From Bacteroidales bacterium (lineage in GTDB: Bacteria > Bacteroidota > Bacteroidia > Bacteroidales > UBA4417), in contig JAURYB010000132.1 in assembly GCA_030654075.1 (NCBI GenBank), positions 1 through 32,548 on the forward strand: a DNA stretch of 32,548 bases, given 5' to 3'. This document shows, one piece after another, positions 15,349 to 24,099 of this stretch. A model generated the notes under the pieces. The model was not told the origin of the DNA, did no database searches, and worked only from the letters and a program-made list of their open reading frames with translations. How positions within the stretch are numbered: position 1 is the first letter of the stretch; each line of letters begins with the position of its first letter. The translations under genes were made by a program, and so were the position numbers.

Positions 15349-17226
15349 TTAAAGATCTAATTCCAGGTTCAGTTGATCCCTGAGCCTGTTTACATTTGGA
15401 TTCTGCGCGGCCATGGCATCCAGTTTGTCGCGGTCGTTCATGTATTTTTTTGTTTCTGTCGGCTGCTCAGTAACTACTATTTGCATTGTTATGAAGTCAT
15501 TTTTCAGCTCCTCACGCAGGAATTCGAGAAGCAGATTACGCCGGTCATTTAATTCTTTTGCCAGAACTGTATTGCCGACTGTCAGCAGAAGGACATTATC
15601 AGGCTGTAATACAGCTTTATATGAGGTAAGGGACGCATAAAACAAGGCAGAATCAAATTTCTTTAGCTCCGCAAAGCGTAAAAGCGCTTCTTCAATCTGC
15701 TCAAATGTAAATATCCCGGTCCGATCTTTTACCTGGTCAGCTTTTACCGAACCAGCCAACTGATCCGCCTGCAAAACAGATTTTATCGAAAAACTTGACC
15801 TGTGATGTGATTGAACAGGCACATCATGTTCAGGTGTTTCAACAACTTCAGGTTCAGATACTTTTAGTGGTTGAGGTTGGGGTATAATCTCGGAAACAGG
15901 AGCAGGCTGGAGTATAGTTTCTGTACCAGGAGTTTCAGGTACAGTTGGAACTGAAACCTGGACAGGAATGGGTTCCGGAATTGCGGCTACCGGCACCACC
16001 GCTGGATTTACCACTGGTGGAACTGGTTCCCTAATTATTTGTGGCGGGGAAACAGCTGTTGGTGTATGCTTCGTTTCAGTAGCTTCTGCAACCTGAACAG
16101 CAGCAGGTTGAATTCCGGCCTGCATCTGCATTTGACCGCTCAGTTTGCATATCTGGATAAGGGGAACTTCAAGCGCCAGCCTCTTATTATTTGATGTACG
16201 GTAAGTAATATCACACTTGTTGATAATATCCATCGCATCAATTAGTAGTTGCGTTGGCACGGCGCGGGCCTGGTTCGAATACTTTGCGCGGATCGCGTCA
16301 CTGGTTTCGATTAACTTCACTGTGGCAGGATCAATGCTCATGAGCAGATTACGCAAATGTTCGCCCATTCCGGTAATAAAGTGCTGACCGTCGAATCCTT
16401 TCTCGATAACCTCGTTAATAATCAGCAAAGTATCTTTAAAATTCCCGTTTCGCATATACTCCATAATACGGAAGTAATATTCGTAATCGAGTACATTCAG
16501 GTTTTCGAGCACAAGTTCACGGCTGATATTACGGTCGCCGAGGTTAACCATCTGATCAAAAACTGACAATGCATCGCGAAGAGCGCCATCAGCTTTATGG
16601 GCAATAATATGCAGAGCTTCAGGATCGGCTGTAACTCCTTCGCTGTTTGCAACAAACAAGAGGTGCTTCGCGATATCGTCGACCGTTATGCGTTTGAAAT
16701 CAAAAATCTGGCAACGCGAAAGAATGGTAGGAATAATTTTGTGTTTTTCAGTGGTAGCAAGGATGAATTTGGCGTATGCCGGCGGCTCTTCCAGTGTTTT
16801 GAGAAATGCGTTAAACGCAGCTGACGAAAGCATGTGAACCTCATCAATGATATACACTTTATATTTCCCCATTTGCGGCGGAATCCTGACCTGGTCCACC
16901 AGGTTGCGGATATCATCAACACTGTTGTTGGAAGCCGCATCCAGTTCATGAATATTGAAGGAGGCTGAATCGTTAAACGCAATACAGGAGGAACATTCGT
17001 TACAAGGCTCTGTATCGGAAGTAGGATGCAGGCAGTTTATCGTTTTGGCAAGAATGCGGGCGCAAGTGGTTTTACCAACACCGCGAGGTCCGCAGAAAAG
17101 GAAGGCTTGTGCGAGCTGGTTGTTACGAATAGCATTCTTGAGGGTTCCGGTAATCGAAATTTGTCCCACAACTGTGCTGAAAGTAACAGGACGATATTTT
17201 CGTGCCGATACAATAAAATTATCCAT
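15349..17226 (-). CDS. dnaX: DNA polymerase III subunit gamma/tau
   Basis: This 625-residue protein is the clamp-loader ATPase. Walker A is GPRGVGKTT (46-54). Zinc ligands are Cys65, Cys75, Cys78 and Cys81. Walker B is IIDEVH (126-131), and sensor residues lie in ATTEKHKIIPTILSRC (157-172). Domain III runs to about residue 365. A Pro/Val-rich flexible linker follows (about 370-470). The C-terminal tau-type domain is at about 505-600 (FTFEQIEEALLRFAELKKFDSA). Full-length tau links the polymerase cores in the replisome. A run of seven T (15445-15451) lies only about 35 codons from the end and is unlikely to make a gamma form by frameshift. A -7-like TACTTTTG on the minus strand (17312-17305) is a candidate promoter about 80 bases upstream. 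Confidence 0.96.
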   Translation of the reverse strand: MDNFIVSARKYRPVTFSTVVGQISITGTLKNAIRNNQLAQAFLFCGPRGVGKTTCARILAKTINCLHPTSDTEPCNECSSCIAFNDSASFNIHELDAASNNSVDDIRNLVDQVRIPPQMGKYKVYIIDEVHMLSSAAFNAFLKTLEEPPAYAKFILATTEKHKIIPTILSRCQIFDFKRITVDDIAKHLLFVANSEGVTADPEALHIIAHKADGALRDALSVFDQMVNLGDRNISRELVLENLNVLDYEYYFRIMEYMRNGNFKDTLLIINEVIEKGFDGQHFITGMGEHLRNLLMSIDPATVKLIETSDAIRAKYSNQARAVPTQLLIDAMDIINKCDITYRTSNNKRLALEVPLIQICKLSGQMQMQAGIQPAAVQVAEATETKHTPTAVSPPQIIREPVPPVVNPAVVPVAAIPEPIPVQVSVPTVPETPGTETILQPAPVSEIIPQPQPLKVSEPEVVETPEHDVPVQSHHRSSFSIKSVLQADQLAGSVKADQVKDRTGIFTFEQIEEALLRFAELKKFDSALFYASLTSYKAVLQPDNVLLLTVGNTVLAKELNDRRNLLLEFLREELKNDFITMQIVVTEQPTETKKYMNDRDKLDAMAAQNPNVNRLRDQLNLELDL

Positions 17227-17589
17227 AATAGACTGAAGGTTAATTCACTATTCCAGAATTCCGATTTTTTGTTCTAATTCTGAACAAGTGAAAATATACA
17301 AATTCAAAAGTAAAACAATTCGGCTAATGAGAGCCGGTTTGTTAATAAAAATGAAAACGTTGTAAAACAGCCTTTATATTACATCAATCATATACGTATT
17401 TACCTTCGATTTAGTAATTAGGGGCAACCAAGCTCGTGGAATGAATAAGTACCAATCCTTAAATCTAAGATTTCTATTTGTGCCGGCATGGAATCAGCTA
17501 TTTCAATAAAATTGAATTGATGACAATAAATATCTTAACAATAAGTCTTACGATAAAAAACGTATTTTTGCTAAATATCTTCTGCTCTG
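17227..17589. other. 363-base divergent gap between dnaX and the deacetylase gene
   Basis: Both flanking genes are transcribed away from this AT-rich region, so it must hold both promoters. Candidates are TACTTTTG on the minus strand (17312-17305) for dnaX and TATTTTTG (17563-17570) for the plus-strand gene; neither has a clear -33 TTTG. TACCTTCG (17401-17408) is a further -7-like word with a 22-codon ORF behind it (17441-17509) that I do not consider supported. Confidence 0.45.
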
Positions 17590-18900
17590 ATGTTATTAAT
17601 CCTGGTTCCAAAAGAAACTAACCGTCTGCATTTTACTATGCGGCTAATGCTAAACAACCTGTTGGGACTGGAGATAAATTACACCAACGAGCTTTCATTT
17701 TTTGAAAACTATGATGGCCCAAAATTTTCATACGGAGTACCTGTTGAAGAAAGATTTCTGTACTTTGCTTCCAATGGATTACTTTTTGAAAGTAAAATAT
17801 ATGCCAGGGAATTAAGGCATTTTACGTTTGAAGGAGGTTTGGTTTTTTTTCCGGTAAATGACAAAGATTCGGTTTTCCCATTTGACCCATTTGCGGCTTC
17901 TTTCTTCCTGGTGAGTCGTTATGAGGAATATCTGCCGCACCTCCGTGATAATCACAACCGCTACTTGGCTTCAGGAAGTGATGCGTATCAGCAAGGATAC
18001 CTGCATAAGCCACTTGTTAATATATGGTCGGTTCAAATCAAAAATGTGTTACACAAATGGTTCCCTGACCTGGCATTTACGACTCCGGTTTACAGTTTTA
18101 TTGCTACTATTGATGTAGACGCTGCCTATGCCTTCAAAAACAAAGGCCTGACACGAGCCATAGGAGGAATTGCCAAAGCATTTCAGAACAGGGAATACGA
18201 TGAAGTGCGGCATAGGATCAGAGTCCTGCTCAGACTTGAGCACGATCCTTTCGACACATTTGAACTTCAAATGCAGTTGCAGCGAAAATACAACTACCGG
18301 CCAATTTATTTTATGCTACTGGCTGATTACGGGCCAAACGATAAGAACAGTCCATACAACAACAGGTATTTTCAAAGGCTTATCAGGTACCTGGCCGATT
18401 ATGCCGAAATTGGAATACATCCTTCTTATGCTTCCTTTCAGCAACCTTCGCTTATGGTTATGGAAACTGCCCGCTTATCTAAAATCCTGAAGCGCGAGGT
18501 GGAACTAAGCCGTCAACATTTTCTCAAATTATCGATGCCCGAAACATACCGAAACCTGATAAATAATGATATAACTCACGATTATACAATGGGTTATGCC
18601 GAAATTGCCGGATTCAGGGCATCAATATGCACGCCTTTCCCATTCTTTGATCTTGATCAGGATTCAATTACAAACCTGGTAATCCATCCTTTTGCTGCCA
18701 TGGACGGGACTCTTCATGATTATATGAAACTTACTCCCCAAAAAGCAACCGAAACAATAAATGAACTGATACAGGAAGTAAAAAAAGTCGGAGGCACATT
18801 TATACCTTTGTGGCACAACCCTGCGTTTAATGAAGTTGGCAGCTGGAAGGGATGGCTCAAGGTGTATATTGATATGGTTGAAGAAGGTATGAAAAAATAG
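17590..18900 (+). CDS. Polysaccharide deacetylase-family protein
   Basis: This 436-residue protein has a family-specific N-terminal region (about 1-165) followed by a NodB-like barrel. Visible landmarks are FIATIDVDAAYAF (170-182, the Asp-x-Asp near the metal site), EIGIHPSYASF (273-283, with His277), FRASICTPFPFFDLD near 345-360, and the end motif GGTFIPLWHNPAF with a His. Deacetylases of this fold remove N- or O-acetyl groups from cell-wall or capsule sugars. No signal peptide is visible, so it may work in the cytoplasm on a precursor. The FemAB-like gene follows 103 bases downstream on the same strand, suggesting a shared envelope role. Substrate unknown. The start ATG 17590 lies 19 bases after a -7-like element. 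Confidence 0.82.
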   Translation: MLLILVPKETNRLHFTMRLMLNNLLGLEINYTNELSFFENYDGPKFSYGVPVEERFLYFASNGLLFESKIYARELRHFTFEGGLVFFPVNDKDSVFPFDPFAASFFLVSRYEEYLPHLRDNHNRYLASGSDAYQQGYLHKPLVNIWSVQIKNVLHKWFPDLAFTTPVYSFIATIDVDAAYAFKNKGLTRAIGGIAKAFQNREYDEVRHRIRVLLRLEHDPFDTFELQMQLQRKYNYRPIYFMLLADYGPNDKNSPYNNRYFQRLIRYLADYAEIGIHPSYASFQQPSLMVMETARLSKILKREVELSRQHFLKLSMPETYRNLINNDITHDYTMGYAEIAGFRASICTPFPFFDLDQDSITNLVIHPFAAMDGTLHDYMKLTPQKATETINELIQEVKKVGGTFIPLWHNPAFNEVGSWKGWLKVYIDMVEEGMKK

Positions 18901-19003
18901 GAAAGATGTCGGATGTTGGCTGTCGGTTGTTGCAAAAATGATATTCCCTTATTTACTCAGTGAACCATTAAAATTTTCCATTAACCATTAACTCCTCTAT
19001 TCC

Positions 19004-19969
19004 ATGATCCGGTTCCTGCAACATGATAAGATTGATAAATCATCATGGGATGATTGTATTGATAATGCTGTTAACGGGAATCTATATGCATGTTCGTGGT
19101 ACTTAGATATAGTAAGTCCTGGCTGGTGCGCGCTTATTGAGGATGATTATGAAAATGTATTCCCGTTACCCGTTTCCACCAAAGCAGGTTTCAGCTATAT
19201 TATGCAACCCATTTTCACCCAGCAGCTTGGGCTTTTCTATAAATCAATTTCGGCGAAAAATAAACTTGAAGAATTTTTAAACTGTATTCCTGCCAAATAC
19301 AGATATATTGACTTTAATCTGAACACTTCCAATGAAATGCCCGCTTCAGTAAATGTATCTGAAATGACCAATCTTGAATTGGGACTTATAAGTGAATATA
19401 AGGATTTAATTAGCGGCTACCAGAACAATTTGCAGCGCAATCTAAGAAAAGCTGCTCAAAATAATTTCACTATCTCCAAACACGTCAGACCGGAGGAAAT
19501 CATTTCGCTGTTCAGAGCAAACAAAGGCCAGGAGTTAACACATCTAAACAACAGGCAATATGCAATGCTACAGGATATTGCTGATAAAAGCATAAACAAG
19601 GGAATTGGCGAAATATGGGGAGCATATGATGAATTTAACCAACTTTTAGCAGCAATACTTTGGGTTAGCAGTCATCAGAAAGCTATTTTCCTTTTTTCCG
19701 CATTATCCGGAACCGGTAAAAAACTGAATGCCATGCCCTGGCTTATTGACTCTTTTATAAAACAAAATGCCGGTAATCCACTTGTTCTTGACTTTGAAGG
19801 ATCAAATATGGAAGGGTTGGCAAGATTTTACAGCAGTTTTGGTGCAAAAAAGGTTATGTATCAGCGATATATACGAACGTCACTCCCTCCGCATCTTAGG
19901 ATAGGGCTTAAATTATGGAGATTAAGCAAGATGCAGTTAAAAAAATATTTTCTTTTGGCAAAACAATAG
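19004..19969 (+). CDS. FemAB-like/GNAT-fold acyltransferase, uncharacterised
   Basis: This 321-residue soluble protein resembles the FemAB/BioF2-type double-GNAT group. The region NLQRNLRKAAQNNFTISKHV (about 143-162) matches the conserved basic helix and strand of that fold. Later segments (IGEIWGAYDEFNQLLAAILW, AIFLFSALSGTGKKLNAMPW, VLDFEGSNMEGLARFYSSFG) fit the core in which the acyl donor binds. Family members transfer amino acids from tRNA to peptidoglycan precursors, or other acyl groups. Donor and acceptor are unknown here. It follows the deacetylase gene and precedes upp, all on the plus strand. The 16 bases TTTTCCATTAACCATT just upstream (18974-18989) recur at 29494-29509. Confidence 0.65.
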   Translation: MIRFLQHDKIDKSSWDDCIDNAVNGNLYACSWYLDIVSPGWCALIEDDYENVFPLPVSTKAGFSYIMQPIFTQQLGLFYKSISAKNKLEEFLNCIPAKYRYIDFNLNTSNEMPASVNVSEMTNLELGLISEYKDLISGYQNNLQRNLRKAAQNNFTISKHVRPEEIISLFRANKGQELTHLNNRQYAMLQDIADKSINKGIGEIWGAYDEFNQLLAAILWVSSHQKAIFLFSALSGTGKKLNAMPWLIDSFIKQNAGNPLVLDFEGSNMEGLARFYSSFGAKKVMYQRYIRTSLPPHLRIGLKLWRLSKMQLKKYFLLAKQ

Positions 19970-19980
19970 CCCAAAGTGTT

Positions 19981-19988
19981 TATTTTTG
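19981..19988 (+). promoter_or_regulatory. Putative -7 promoter element for upp
   Basis: TATTTTTG matches TAnnTTTG and lies 43 bases before the upp ATG. A TTTG at 19954-19957 is 23 bases upstream, slightly farther than the usual 19-21. Confidence 0.45.
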
Positions 19989-20031
19989 TGAAGAATCGAA
20001 ATAAATCATAAACGAATCAACAACCAGTAGT

Positions 20032-20682
20032 ATGGTGATCAATATAGGAAGCAAAAATTCAGTAGTCAACCAGTTCGTGTGTGAACTTCGTGATGTATCC
20101 CTGCAACAGGACCGAATGCGTTTTAGGCGGAATATGGAACGCTTAGGCGAAATATTTGCTTATGAAATCAGCAAAACAATGGAATATGAACCTAAGGAGG
20201 TAATTACTTCACTAGGCACTGCTGAAGTTCAGGTTATGAAAATCAATCCGATACTAGCTACTATTCTAAGAGCTGGCTTGCCTTTGCACCAGGGAATGCT
20301 TAATTATTTTGACAGTTCCGATAACGCATTTGTTTCAGCCTACCGCGAGCATCGCAAAGATGACAAATTTTCGATTCAGATTGAATATGTATCCAGTCCT
20401 GAAATTGAAAACAGGGTTTTGATATTAACCGACCCAATGCTTGCAACCGGCCAATCAATGGTAGCTTCATACAATTCATTGCTTATTCACGGAAAACCTG
20501 CCCATACTCATTTTGTATCCGTTGTTGCCAGTGTGCAGGGAGTTGAATATTTAAAACGAATGCTTCCGAAAACAGGTACAACCATTTGGGTAGCTGCAAT
20601 AGATGATGAACTTACTGCATTGGGATACATTGTTCCAGGTCTGGGTGATGCAGGCGATCTGGCATTTGGACAAAAAGTTTAA
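20032..20682 (+). CDS. upp: Uracil phosphoribosyltransferase
   Basis: This 216-residue enzyme joins uracil and PRPP to make UMP in pyrimidine salvage. The PRPP loop is ILTDPMLATGQSM (131-143). LRAGLPLHQGML (79-90) and the C-terminal uracil-binding PGLGDAGDLAFG (202-213) are conserved. Its length is close to the usual 208-215. ATG 20032 has no Shine-Dalgarno sequence and follows a -7-like element. No other pyrimidine gene is nearby. The membrane-protein gene begins about 90 bases downstream. Confidence 0.94.
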   Translation: MVINIGSKNSVVNQFVCELRDVSLQQDRMRFRRNMERLGEIFAYEISKTMEYEPKEVITSLGTAEVQVMKINPILATILRAGLPLHQGMLNYFDSSDNAFVSAYREHRKDDKFSIQIEYVSSPEIENRVLILTDPMLATGQSMVASYNSLLIHGKPAHTHFVSVVASVQGVEYLKRMLPKTGTTIWVAAIDDELTALGYIVPGLGDAGDLAFGQKV

Positions 20683-20772
20683 CATGCTCCTGTCAAAAAG
20701 TATTTTCAATTTCTGTCGAATCCGATGCAACATTATGTGGTTTGATACGTTTCAGTATAAAGTACTTTTATC

Positions 20773-21258
20773 TTGTCTGGATTTCTCAAAATATTAATAG
20801 TTTTTTTAGTGAGCAGCATCAAATTCCTGTTTGCTCCTGCTATATCATTTGGCTTGGGTTTGAATTTTATACAAACCTGGCTTTCGACTACAGCCGGAGG
20901 TATTGTAGGCGTGGTGGTATTCTTCTTTTTGAGTAAATGGATACTCCAATTATACACCAGGTATTTTTTCTATTATTTTCATCTGGTACGGGTAAAAGTC
21001 TACAATTCACTGAATATTTCAGTTCCCAAATTTATTCCCGCAAAACGATTTACAAAGCGTAACAGGTTGATTATTAAAATTGTGAAAAAATTTGGGATGG
21101 CTGGTATTGTAATCCTGACACCTGTATTACTTTCTATACCTTTAGGTACTTTTATAGCCACCAGATACTATTCGTCGAACCGCTTTTTATTGGTTTACCT
21201 GAGCGCTTCAGTTCTGTTTTGGTCGCTGTTCATGTCATCAGCAATTTCTCTGTTTTAA
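20773..21258 (+). CDS. Small integral membrane protein of unknown function
   Basis: This protein of up to 161 residues has hydrophobic segments at about 5-25 (FLKILIVFLVSSIKFLFAPA), 30-58 (TTAGGIVGVVVFFFLSKWIL), 110-132 (MAGIVILTPVLLSIPLGTFIA) and 140-160 (FLLVYLSASVLFWSLFM). A basic loop (KFIPAKRFTKRNRLIIKIVKK) lies between the second and third. The pattern, with a GxxGxxxxTPxLLSIPLG-like segment, faintly recalls the small multidrug-export/DedA-like groups, but I would not name it. The start is uncertain: TTG 20773 is the longest option, GTG 20809 would cut into the first helix, and no ATG lies near the front. Translation is consistent with a real gene. Confidence 0.65.
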   Translation: MSGFLKILIVFLVSSIKFLFAPAISFGLGLNFIQTWLSTTAGGIVGVVVFFFLSKWILQLYTRYFFYYFHLVRVKVYNSLNISVPKFIPAKRFTKRNRLIIKIVKKFGMAGIVILTPVLLSIPLGTFIATRYYSSNRFLLVYLSASVLFWSLFMSSAISLF

Positions 21259-21311
21259 AAGAGTCTTTCGTTTTATTTTTTTTCTGGTTGTTGTAAATTA
21301 AATCATTAATT

Positions 21312-21331
21312 TTACAATGCTTTTATTGTAA
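21312..21331. repeat. 7-bp inverted repeat upstream of the permease gene
   Basis: TTACAAT (21312-21318), GCTTTT and ATTGTAA (21325-21331) form a perfect palindrome in the 149-base gap before the permease. It could be an operator or a weak terminator for the membrane-protein gene; no T tract follows. Confidence 0.4.
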
Positions 21332-21407
21332 TATAAATACATAGAAAATTGGCTTACAGTAAATTATATTACCAGCGAACTTAAGTTATACCAATAATAT
21401 ACCTATC

Positions 21408-22661
21408 ATGAAATTTTTTGCGGGCAGCCTTGTACTTGAAAATCTTCGCATTTCGCTGCAATCAGTACGGAGTCATATGATGCGGACCACTTTAACTGTA
21501 TTGATCATCGCCTTTGGGATTATGGCCCTGGTAGGCATACTCACCTCAATTGATGCGATCAAATATTATCTGAATGATAATTTCCAGATGATGGGAGCCA
21601 ATACTTTTACCATTCGTAACAGAACCATGCAGGTGCGCATTGGCAATAATCGCAGCAAGCCTAAGAATTTCAGAGAGATTTCTTTCGAAGAAGCAATGCG
21701 TTTTAAAGATTTATATTCATTTCCGGCTACACCTTCTGTTTTTATATTTGCCACCAACCTGGCAACAGTAAAATATGCGGCTAATAAAACCAATCCAAAT
21801 GTTCCGGTGATTGGTTGTGACGAAAATTATATTGTCACTTCTGGTAACGAAATCGTTAAGGGCAGGAATATTTCTCCTACTGAAGTATATTATGGTTCTT
21901 CAGTTGCTATTGTTGGCAATGATGTTATCAAGAAAGTCTTTAAAAACAAGGAAGATCCTGTAGGAAAATACATCACCATCGGCCCGGGTCGATATCTTAT
22001 CGTTGGAATTTTAAAAGAAAAAGGATCGAGCCTGGGTTTCAATCCGGATAATGTTTGCCTTATTCCTATAAATAGCGCCAGACAGCGGTTTTCGCGCCCT
22101 AACGCCTCCTATAGCATAAATATTCATGTTGCTGACGGCGAAAAACTTGAAGCTGCAATTGATGAGGCTACCGGTATTTTCAGAATTGTGCGGCAGGTTA
22201 GTGTTGGAGATGAAGATAGCTTTGATATTTCGAAAAGTGATAACCTGGCAAACATGCTGTTCGATAGCCTTAGTTACCTCCGCATGGCTGCCGTAATAAT
22301 TGGCGCTATTACCTTATTGGGTGCCGCCATAGGCCTAATGAATATTATGCTGGTTTCTGTTACTGAAAGGACGCGGGAAATTGGAATCCGAAAAGCCATT
22401 GGTGCCACAAAACGAACCATCAGGAACCAGTTTTTGGCAGAAGCTGTTGTAATTGCTCAACTTGGCGGAATATTAGGAATTATCCTGGGTATAGCGATAG
22501 GCAATGCATTGGCACTTTCCATTGGCACAAGTTTTATAGTTCCATGGCGATGGATTATCTGGGGAGTTGGATTATGCGTTGTTGTAGCATTGGCTTCAGG
22601 TATTATTCCTGCCGTAAAAGCAGCTAAGCTTGACCCGATCGATGCGCTGAGATACGAATAG
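21408..22661 (+). CDS. ABC transporter permease, MacB/FtsX type
   Basis: This 417-residue protein has the MacB layout. One N-terminal membrane helix (about 25-50, TLTVLIIAFGIMALVGILTS) precedes a large periplasmic domain (about 55-280, with NDVIKKVFKNKEDPVGKYI and VGILKEKGSSLGFNPDNVCL). Three C-terminal helices follow (about 290-315, 340-370, 378-400). The coupling segment SVTERTREIGIRKAIGATKR and the ending LDPIDALRYE are typical. Such permeases pass force from a cytoplasmic ATPase to periplasmic substrates (lipoproteins, peptides, drugs) or regulate enzymes. The matching ATPase and periplasmic adaptor genes are not adjacent. A weak hairpin (GAATAGA/TCTATTC, 22656-22679) overlaps the stop. 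Confidence 0.92.
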   Translation: MKFFAGSLVLENLRISLQSVRSHMMRTTLTVLIIAFGIMALVGILTSIDAIKYYLNDNFQMMGANTFTIRNRTMQVRIGNNRSKPKNFREISFEEAMRFKDLYSFPATPSVFIFATNLATVKYAANKTNPNVPVIGCDENYIVTSGNEIVKGRNISPTEVYYGSSVAIVGNDVIKKVFKNKEDPVGKYITIGPGRYLIVGILKEKGSSLGFNPDNVCLIPINSARQRFSRPNASYSINIHVADGEKLEAAIDEATGIFRIVRQVSVGDEDSFDISKSDNLANMLFDSLSYLRMAAVIIGAITLLGAAIGLMNIMLVSVTERTREIGIRKAIGATKRTIRNQFLAEAVVIAQLGGILGIILGIAIGNALALSIGTSFIVPWRWIIWGVGLCVVVALASGIIPAVKAAKLDPIDALRYE

Positions 22662-22992
22662 AGGTTTTAGTGTCTATTCTTTCAATTTGAAATATTTTCT
22701 GGCATAATATTTCTGTAAGGCATTAATTAACAACTTACTATACCATATTTACAGTGATAATAACAATTTCTAAATTGAATTAAAAACATTAAACGCAAAA
22801 CACAAAATGTTAAAGTATCGCAAGCCCCCTTACTTTTTCATTCTAAATTTAATGTTATGTGTTTTTCATTACTTTTTAGTTCTGACTTGTCCATGTTAGG
22901 AATTAAGTTTTAGGGATTAGGGTATTTGATAACGAGCATACTTGTTATTGAATTTCAGGTAATTATAAAATATTTTTATTTTATTTGGACAA
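22662..22992. other. 331-base AT-rich gap without a gene
   Basis: I see no convincing ORF, RNA gene or strong terminator here. The weak hairpin at 22656-22679 may end the permease transcript. ATAAC/GTTAT around 22930-22950 is a minor palindrome. The right end leads into the toxin-antitoxin promoter. Confidence 0.5.
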
Positions 22993-23027
22993 ATGTCGTT
23001 ATTTTTACGACATATTGCTTACCTTTG
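22993..23027 (+). promoter_or_regulatory. Putative operator and promoter of the toxin-antitoxin operon
   Basis: ATGTCGT (22993-22999), a 7-base centre and ACGACAT (23007-23013) form a perfect inverted repeat. TACCTTTG (23020-23027), a good -7 element, follows 6 bases later, so the repeat fills the spacer region where a repressor would block polymerase. Transcription should start near 23034. Antitoxins of the Xre type commonly repress their own operon. No clear -33 TTTG is visible. Confidence 0.6.
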
Positions 23028-23043
23028 TGGAAAATTAAATCAA

Positions 23044-23472
23044 ATGGGAATAATGGAAATATTTGATCCAATGGTTACATATGGCTCAATAGATGATATT
23101 AATGCCATGTCTTTAATTACCATGGTGCGTAAAGGTATTGGATTTGCAGTTTTTGATACGTTTGCTAACAAAAGTCCATTTACCAGTAATGAATGGTCAA
23201 CCTACCTGCACCTTTCGGAACGCACCATGCAAAGGTACCGTATTGAAAAACGCACCTTCGATCCGTTACAATCTGAAAAAATTATAGAAATAGCTCTTTT
23301 TTATAATAAGGGAGTAGAAGTTTTTGGCACGTCCGAAAAGTTTAACTCATGGCTCGAAACCAGTAATCTTGTTCTGGGAAATAGTAAGCCTAAAATGTTG
23401 TTGGATAATTCCTTTGGCATTAATATGCTGAGAGATGAGCTGACCCGGATCGAATACGGAATCCTGGCATGA
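23044..23472 (+). CDS. Xre/ParS-type antitoxin of a RES toxin pair
   Basis: From ATG 23044 the product has 142 residues. An Xre-like HTH region is visible at about 35-75 (TYLHLSERTMQRYRIEKRTFD). The C-terminal part, about 78-140 (LFYNKGVEVFGTSEKFNSWL, then a conserved LLDNSFGINMLRDELTRIEYG), matches the Xre/MbcA/ParS toxin-binding domain. It should bind and silence the RES protein encoded next and repress the operon. The frame is open to ATG 22993, but that codon is part of the palindrome and lies upstream of the predicted transcription start. ATG 23044 (or 23053) is therefore the likely start. The stop overlaps the toxin ATG by 4 bases (ATGA, 23469-23472), a sign of translational coupling. 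Confidence 0.88.
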   Translation: MGIMEIFDPMVTYGSIDDINAMSLITMVRKGIGFAVFDTFANKSPFTSNEWSTYLHLSERTMQRYRIEKRTFDPLQSEKIIEIALFYNKGVEVFGTSEKFNSWLETSNLVLGNSKPKMLLDNSFGINMLRDELTRIEYGILA

Positions 23473-23930
23473 TCGTATTCCGGTTAAGTAAGTCGAAGTT
23501 TGCAAATGACCTTTCGGGAAAAGGTGCTGAAAAGAGCGGCGGCCGCTGGAACAGCAAAGGAACAGCTCTGGTATATACAAGTGCATCAAGAGCTTTGTGT
23601 ACCACCGAAATTGCTGTTCATACTCCTTTAGGTAATCTTCCGCTTGATTATGAGCTCATCTCTATTGAAATTCCGGATGAAATGCAAATCCAGGAATTAA
23701 CAAAGGAACAGCTTCCGCCAGACTGGAAATCATTACCACACTCACACGCAACCCAGGAAATCGGTGACAGATTTGTGGCGGAAGGAATTTTCCCTGTTTT
23801 AAAAGTGCCGTCAGTTGTAGTTCAGGATGAATTTAATTACCTGATCAATCCTGCACATGCTGATTCTCACAAAATCACAATCAAGGCGATTGAACCGTTC
23901 AATTTTGATGAGAGATTATTCAATAAATAA
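23469..23930 (+). CDS. RES-domain toxin
   Basis: This 153-residue protein is a complete RES domain. The three name-giving residues are visible: Arg26 in GGRWNSKG (24-31), Glu47 in CTTEIAVH (44-51) and Ser115 in VPSVVV (113-118). Tyr36 lies in LVYTSAS, and the end motif is NYLINPAH (123-130). Known RES toxins act on NAD+, degrading it or using it to modify a metabolic enzyme, and so stop growth. Which activity this copy has cannot be told. It follows the antitoxin with a 4-base overlap. It looks intact and is probably an accessory, transferable module. No mobile-element ends are visible around the pair. Confidence 0.9.
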   Translation: MIVFRLSKSKFANDLSGKGAEKSGGRWNSKGTALVYTSASRALCTTEIAVHTPLGNLPLDYELISIEIPDEMQIQELTKEQLPPDWKSLPHSHATQEIGDRFVAEGIFPVLKVPSVVVQDEFNYLINPAHADSHKITIKAIEPFNFDERLFNK

Positions 23931-24099
23931 ACGGTAACTATTTCAGGGAGTTTACTTTGTAAAGCAGATCTCAATTGAAATCGTTTTTTTTTCTACCGCA
24001 AAGTCGCAAAGGACAACATTAAGGATGCAAGTGGCTAATCGGGAAACGTCGAATCAATCAAATCCAATTAAGACGGTTAAACAAAACGTATAAAGAGCA

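Noticed and set aside
15445..15451. Run of seven T in dnaX (A7 on the coding strand) as a programmed frameshift site
   Set aside because: It lies about 35 codons from the end of the gene, so a frameshift there would not give a gamma-like short form, and no stem follows that I can see.
17401..17509. A 22-codon ORF (ATG 17441) behind TACCTTCG in the dnaX-deacetylase gap
   Set aside because: The -33 element is missing at the right spacing, no terminator follows, and the peptide has no feature beyond chance.
23985..24020. ACCGCAAAGTCGCAAAG-type word after the toxin gene as an attachment site
   Set aside because: No direct repeat of it flanks the toxin-antitoxin pair and no integrase is present; similar words are common filler in these genomes.
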